From: Sipunculus nudus
Taxonomy: Eukaryota > Annelida > Sipuncula > Golfingiida > Sipunculidae
NCBI GenBank assembly: GCA_026874595.1
Contig: CM049313.1
Span: 36,832,159 to 36,896,158, forward strand
Direction of reading: 5' to 3'
DNA: 64,000 nucleotides
Shown here: one piece after another, positions 58,860-64,000 of the stretch
Layout: every line of letters starts with the position of its first letter
Numbering within the stretch: the first letter of the stretch is position 1
Notes under the pieces: generated by a model
What the model saw: the letters and a program-made list of their open reading frames with translations, nothing else
The model's database searches: none
Told to the model about the DNA's origin: nothing
Made by a program: the position numbers and the translations under genes

Positions 58860-59230
58860 ATTAAATTTGGGCCCATAGCTTCAAAACAATACACAATAGT
58901 GACCTAATTTTTGGTATGTTAATAGAAAATGTATGGAAGAATATGAATACTAAATATGATTAAACAGATCAGTGGTTTTGATATTAGGCAGCCTTGAAGT
59001 GTAACAATGGCTGTTTTATGGAAAACGGAGGTTTTTTCTTAATATTTGAAGGAACAAAGTCCTAGTGACCCATTTTTAGGTATGGTAAGAGATTTTGGGG
59101 ACACCTAACTGTATGGAAAAATTTTGAACTAATAGGTCCAACATTTCATAATGTTGAGGGACAGACGGACAGCAGGAAAAAGGAACACGACTCTAGCTCA
59201 GATGACTTATAGTCAGCTGAGCTAAAAACA
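58860..59230 (+). mobile_element. Hairpin-ended non-autonomous element relic
   Basis: Words such as AGTGACCTAATTTTTGGTAT and AGTGACCCATTTTTAGGTAT mark two diverged internal units. A GACAGACGGACAGCAGG tail follows. The 3' end is a near-perfect hairpin: TAGCTCAGATGAC, loop TTATA, GTCAGCTGAGCTA (12 of 13 paired), then AAAAACA. The 57 kb element also ends in a hairpin followed shortly by AAAAACA, suggesting a common end structure. No left end is identified. Confidence 0.6.
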
Positions 59231-61312
59231 TTTGACCCACAAAAAATGGAAGAGGCAAACCCATAGAACGATCATTTCTTTTTGTATGGCCTAAACATGC
59301 ATATTCTGGGGATGTCCTGTCAGAGACACTTAGGGGAGTTTCCTGTTAATCAGAATAACACACACTTTATGCTGTTTCAGGACACGCTCTGTCCACGTGA
59401 CAGGACAATTTACCACTGTTGATGACAAAACCATCAAGTCATGCCAACCAGGTATTACATCCAGTGTTTACAAACTGTGTTTTACATTAACATGCATATA
59501 TATGTCCCAGGGTCACCAACTGTGATTACATGTGAATGACAAGAATGGAGAACTTAGCAGGTATTCCCATTAATAAGCACATGATGCATTAATAAATGTT
59601 TTATAGAATAAGGTTTTCACATTTGTAAATTTGAAACGCAGTATTACGCCTCAGCATATTACAATACAATTTGAAATAAGCACCTGACTACTCCCACACT
59701 GTCTGACCTTGTATATATTTAGATATGTACATGCACAAATTCATAATGATAAATGTCACTCTAGTATTGAGATAACATACTGATATAGGGTGTTTATTCA
59801 GTCATAACTGCTTCATTCTGGAGCAATTAACAATACTGATTAACCAGATGTAATCAATATATTTTCATGCATGTGTCCACAAAACAGACCTCAACATTAA
59901 CTTTTAAAATACTTGACCTGCCACAAAATTAACATCTAGCTTTTACTTTGCCTTCATAAAAATTGACTTGTACTACTATTTAACTAGCTGATCACAGCCA
60001 CAAACCAAATGTGTGTTCAACACAATTGCGTTGGATGTTTTATTGCAAGTCAGACACGAAACATGCTCAAGTTATTTTTTTTATAATAATTTTCTTTTTA
60101 GTATTTTTACAGAAAAACATACAGGTAATTCAAGATAAAGATTTTTTTTCAATATTAATTCATTTCATGAATCAAAACTGAAAATAAGTTAAGGTTAAGG
60201 CTTTTAAATAAAAGCTATGTTGGACCCACTGGCTCAGTCAGGCAAGTGGGAGCTGACTTTTGGTTGCCCTATCACCATTTTGTTGAACTTTTATTACCAC
60301 AGGCAAGTGGTTAACTGTAAATGTTGAACCTTGCAATGATAATTATGTACACATGTAATGTAAACATTAGATGGCTTTATAACTAAGGAAGGTTATGTTT
60401 TTGTTTGTTGTTTTTCTGTCATTCTGGTTTCCTCATAATTGAAACTGCTTCCATGATACATGAAGGGATCATTCAAAATAGTAACCATAGGAACCAGTTA
60501 CATTTGTGTATGTATGGATCAAACTTTTCCATTACCTGGTCACTTTATTTCTAGTTTCTCTTGTTTCCAATGATATGATTTAGCACCCACTATGGATTAT
60601 AGGGTTATATCAAAAGAGATTCATCTGTTATTATTGCTGCCCATTAAAAAGGATATAATGAGTATCCACAGAATTATCATTGAGATTTGAGTCCTAACAT
60701 ATACAGCTTGTTCAGGATTTTTCCTCTTAATTATTATACAAGTTTCTGAAGTATTTCGCTCTCTGTTGGGTGCTCTCTATTTAGCATATGTGTCAAAGAT
60801 TGACCAACTGTTGAGGTTTACCTTCCATGTTCAGAACCCCTATAGCCAGTGGGTTTTTACATCATTTGTTGTTGATAAATTAAACCAGTGAAAGCGATTC
60901 CCATGAAAAAAAATATTCCAACCCAATTTTAATTAAAATAATTTAAATGATCTATTCCAAAATAAACATTATACTCATTGGAAAGGGTAAGAATACAATC
61001 TGTGCACCTTGAAGTCGGAGTGTAACAGTAAATTATCCCTTGATATGAAACAGTATGATACTTGTTAGACAAAATGATACAAAGTATATCAAATTTTTTA
61101 GGGTTTAGATTTCAAGCCAATGTTCTCCCTTGTGCAAGGAAAATATGCCAATTTCTATTGTAGGTTCAATGTTTGCCTTGCCCTTATCAACATGCTCAAG
61201 AAGGATCTGATCTGGCCTTTAATTGGTTAAAACTTATTATGATTGACCAATCAGATGCAAATCAACTTGCTTCTGACCAACTGATGATGTTCCACCTAAA
61301 AACCTTGTGTCG
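59231..61312. other. Unique AT-rich sequence, no feature seen
   Basis: No tandem array, TE end or convincing coding segment. Confidence 0.45.
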
Positions 61313-61814
61313 GCCACCATACACGGTGCAACTTAATTGTCGGGCAATATTGGCATGACATGTCGCAGAACATGCTTGTCCCACCGCGTATGGGGTAAAG
61401 TCACACATTTTCATGAGTCGCATGACATCAGGCCTAGCAGGGGTTAAACAGCCAATGAACATAATGACTCATCATATTATCCTGTGATCATGTGACTGTC
61501 TGAGGAGGCAGGCCCGGTGCCATGTGTTAAGCGCGGTCAATGGAAACTTGATCAGAAGAAGTTGTGCAGCTATTCCAAAATACCCATGCCTATTTTCTTA
61601 CGGACCTGTATTATTAAAGAAAAAGGAGACAGAATATGTCCGGGGCAGAATACTTTTTTCTTCACACGCACATATATTGATAAATATAAAGTTAAAAGGC
61701 AGAACAATGGTTGACTTTTGGAAGTTATGTGTGTTTGGACAGTTCATGTTGAGTGACATGTCGCAGCACAAGCATCCACACTTTTAGCGACAAGTCGCAC
61801 TGTGTATGGCATGC
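61313..61814. mobile_element. Possible MITE with about 22-bp imperfect inverted ends
   Basis: GCCACCATACACGGTGCAAC at 61313 and the reverse complement of 61792-61814 (GCATGCCATACACAGTGCGA) agree over the CCATACAC(A/G)GTGC(A/G)ACTT core. A third, minus-oriented copy (CCATACGCGGTGGGAC) lies at about 61379-61400. GACATGTCGCAG occurs directly repeated at 61357 and 61755. No target duplication is clear and there is no transposase. Open frames at 61262-61462, 61517-61787 and 61744-62076 are accidental. Confidence 0.4.
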
Positions 61815-63034
61815 TTAAGGCTCTCAGAGACTTTAAGACTGCTGGACATCCCTTGTAAAACATTGAGTGATAAAATATTGTTAGTGGAATCATACAGAAA
61901 TAACTTAAGATACCAATACAATATTTGACTATGTACTGAAAAGTGTTGCATTTATGTAACATTTTAGGTTTCCTTGCAGCTGATTGGAAGAAAGTTTTAG
62001 AATAACAAACACCACAGAAGTATAAAAAAAAAAGAATTTTGAGAAAGAATAACATCAACAAAATACAGGAATTCAATTGAAATTTAGTCAGTTTTATCCA
62101 TGCATATATAAATGCTGCTGTAAGAATAATGACTATAAACTACCTGTAATTTTACCCTTTTGTTGTAATTTCTATTTCTTTTAAAAGTGGAGTCAGCGGG
62201 ACATCAGAGGGCATGGACATACCACTTATGATGGATGACGTGGTATTAGATGATGTGTTTTATCCTTTGATTGACAATTGTGTGTAAAATTAATTAATTT
62301 ACAGTTGGCCAGTCTTTGATTTGTGCCTGACCAAAGAGCCAAGTCTGGCCTCCTAATTACTCAACTCATTATTGCAATCACTTCTTTAATAAGCACAAAA
62401 CATCATAAGTCAACCCAAGCCAAAAGATTATCTGTAATACCCCCTTTGATAGTTAGATTTCTCTCACTGATGACGTATTTCTTGATTGATGACCTTTCAT
62501 GTGAATCAGTAAAAAGTGCAAATTAATAATTAACAAAGCCATCACCCTGAATGGAATATATTTTAGAAACATTTGTTTTATATTAATCAGCTGCATGTGA
62601 TGTATGTATGATGAAGGTGCTTCAAATGTGACCATTTAATAAGCATAATTAATCATTTTCACAAATTTTTACTTTTTCATGACAAAAACTAAAGCGTTTC
62701 TGAAAAAACAGCAGAATTAATTTTCTCTGATTTGATATGCTCTAATTAATCAACATGGATTTCTCCCATCATTCAATTAACATGGTTCTGACACCCACAA
62801 GAGATTGCTCCCTATTGATATTCTTTGATACTTTAGCTCAAGGGTATACCAATGTTTGAATTCTTAGGATCAATCTCATTCTTTCTTTACTCTGTCTTCC
62901 TGACCCTCTGACCTGTGATGTCACTAACCTTTCACAACATTCTGACTATAACAAAAGAATAAAGGAATATCATCCAGTGATAAGCAGTTTTCATCAGGCC
63001 ATTAGCATATTGACAGATAACGTCTGTTGCAGCA
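61815..63034. other. Unique AT-rich sequence, possible conserved stretch
   Basis: Bases 62190-62420 and 62700-62790 are rich in homeodomain-type words (AAAATTAATTAATTTACAG, CTCCTAATTACTCAA, CTCTAATTAATCAACATGG) in moderate-GC context and lack good reading frames. Otherwise featureless. Confidence 0.3.
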
Positions 63035-63790
63035 CAGTAGAATCTAGAACATAGCCTAGTAGTAGATCCTAGGAGATAACCTAGTGGTAGAACATAGCCT
63101 AGTGGTAGATCCTAGAACATAGCCTAGTTGTAGATCCCCGAACATAGCCTAGTAGTAGATCCTAGAGCATAGCCTAATGGTAGATCCAAGAACACAGCCT
63201 AGTGGTAGACCCTTGAACATAGATAAGTGGAAGACCCTAGAAAATAGCCTAGTAGTAGACCCTAGAACATAGCCTATTGGTAGACCCTGGACCATAGCCT
63301 AGTGGTAGACCCTAGAACATGGCCTAGTGGAGATCCTAGAACATAGCCCATGGGTAGACCCTAGATCATATATACCCTAGTGGAAGACCCTAGAACAAAG
63401 CCTAGTGGTAGACCCTAGAACATAGCCTAGTGGTAGACCCTAGAACATAGCCTAGTGGGAGACCCTAGAACATAGTCCAGTGGTAGACCCTAGAACATGG
63501 CCTAGTGGAGATCCTAGAACATAGCCCATGGGTAGACCCTAGATCATATATACCCTAGTGGAAGACCCTAGAACAAAGCCTAGTGGTAGATTCTAGAACA
63601 TAGCCTATTGGTAGACCCTAGACCATAGCGTAGTGGTAGACCCTAGAACATAGCCTAGTGGTAGACCCTAGAACATAGTCCAGTGGTAGACCCTAGAACA
63701 AAGCCTAGTGGAGACCCTAGAACATAGCCCAGGGATAGACCCTAGAACATATATACTCTTGTGGCAGACCCTAGAACAAAGCCTAGAGGA
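63035..63790 (+). repeat. 25-bp minisatellite with 178-bp higher-order repeat
   Basis: The unit is CCTAGAACATAGCCTAGTGG then TAGAC (25 bp), about 30 copies. A longer block containing CCTAGTGGAGATCCTAG and ATCATATATACCCTAGTGGA starts at 63322 and again at 63500 (178 bp), and a related block starts at 63703 (203 bp further, one unit more). The left edge units are irregular. Confidence 0.95.
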
Positions 63791-64000
63791 TGTGAACTAA
63801 ATAAGATAAAAAAACATGCACATGATGGGTTTGGCAAATATTTATGCAACTAGAAAATGTTTCTTTGAAGAAAAAATAAGCTCCAAGAAATAATTATCCT
63901 ACCCAATTTAGATACAAGTCAGCAATAAGCATTAAAGTTTCCACACTGAGGAGAGTTTCAAGCAGAGCTGTATAAAAATTTAAATAATTATACAGGCTGT
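63791..64000. other. Unique AT-rich sequence to the window end
   Basis: Nothing recognisable. Confidence 0.5.

Noticed and set aside
61524-62076. Open frames of 87 and 110 codons near the possible MITE
   Set aside because: They overlap on opposite strands and contain the inverted-repeat arms, with no domain recognised.

Overview
This looks like a gene-poor stretch of an animal nuclear genome, most likely a lophotrochozoan and plausibly a bivalve mollusc. The composition is AT-rich. There is no long open reading frame, no operon structure and no rRNA. The interspersed repeats carry GACGGAC-rich tails, hairpin ends and internal tandem blocks of about 145-180 bp. I associate that architecture with non-autonomous elements of bivalve and other molluscan genomes, but this comes from family knowledge and was not checked by a search.

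The dominant feature is tandem repetition. I count about sixteen unrelated minisatellite or satellite arrays with unit lengths of 15 to 275 bp, which together cover roughly 19 kb or about 30% of the window. In order they are: 32 bp (1820-2460), 136 bp (2461-2770), 38/40 bp (4731-10030, 5.3 kb, the largest), about 35 bp (12470-14440), about 275 bp (15325-16060), 56 bp (19807-20474), about 34 bp (23419-24740), 55 bp (26019-27305), about 16 bp (32452-32583), about 150 bp (32660-33390), 280 bp (44690-45240), 176 bp (47640-48100), 56/113/225 bp (49110-50995), about 145 bp (51506-52240), about 60 bp (52345-53935), about 170 bp (57280-57975) and 25 bp (63035-63790). Several are worn at the edges and uniform in the middle, and three show clear higher-order repeats.

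Mobile-element remnants lie between the arrays. They include a pogo/Tigger-like DNA transposon relic with TA target duplication (29341-30257), two copies of a composite repeat built round the palindrome GGTGGCGCCACC (about 14951-17228 and 44010-48660, the second with a nested insertion), several hairpin-ended tandem-cored elements (51506-52325, 57205-58060, 58860-59230), a possible MITE (61313-61814) and two tRNA-like SINE fragments near the left end.

No protein-coding gene can be called with confidence. A few short open segments have good splice sites and compatible phases: a plus-strand pair at 894-965 and 10057-10139, and several minus-strand segments including two of about 25 nt. They are listed at low confidence. 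If real, the window is mostly intron, and the 5.3 kb minisatellite sits inside one of those introns. The reading frames over the minisatellites follow from stop-free repeat units and are not treated as genes.
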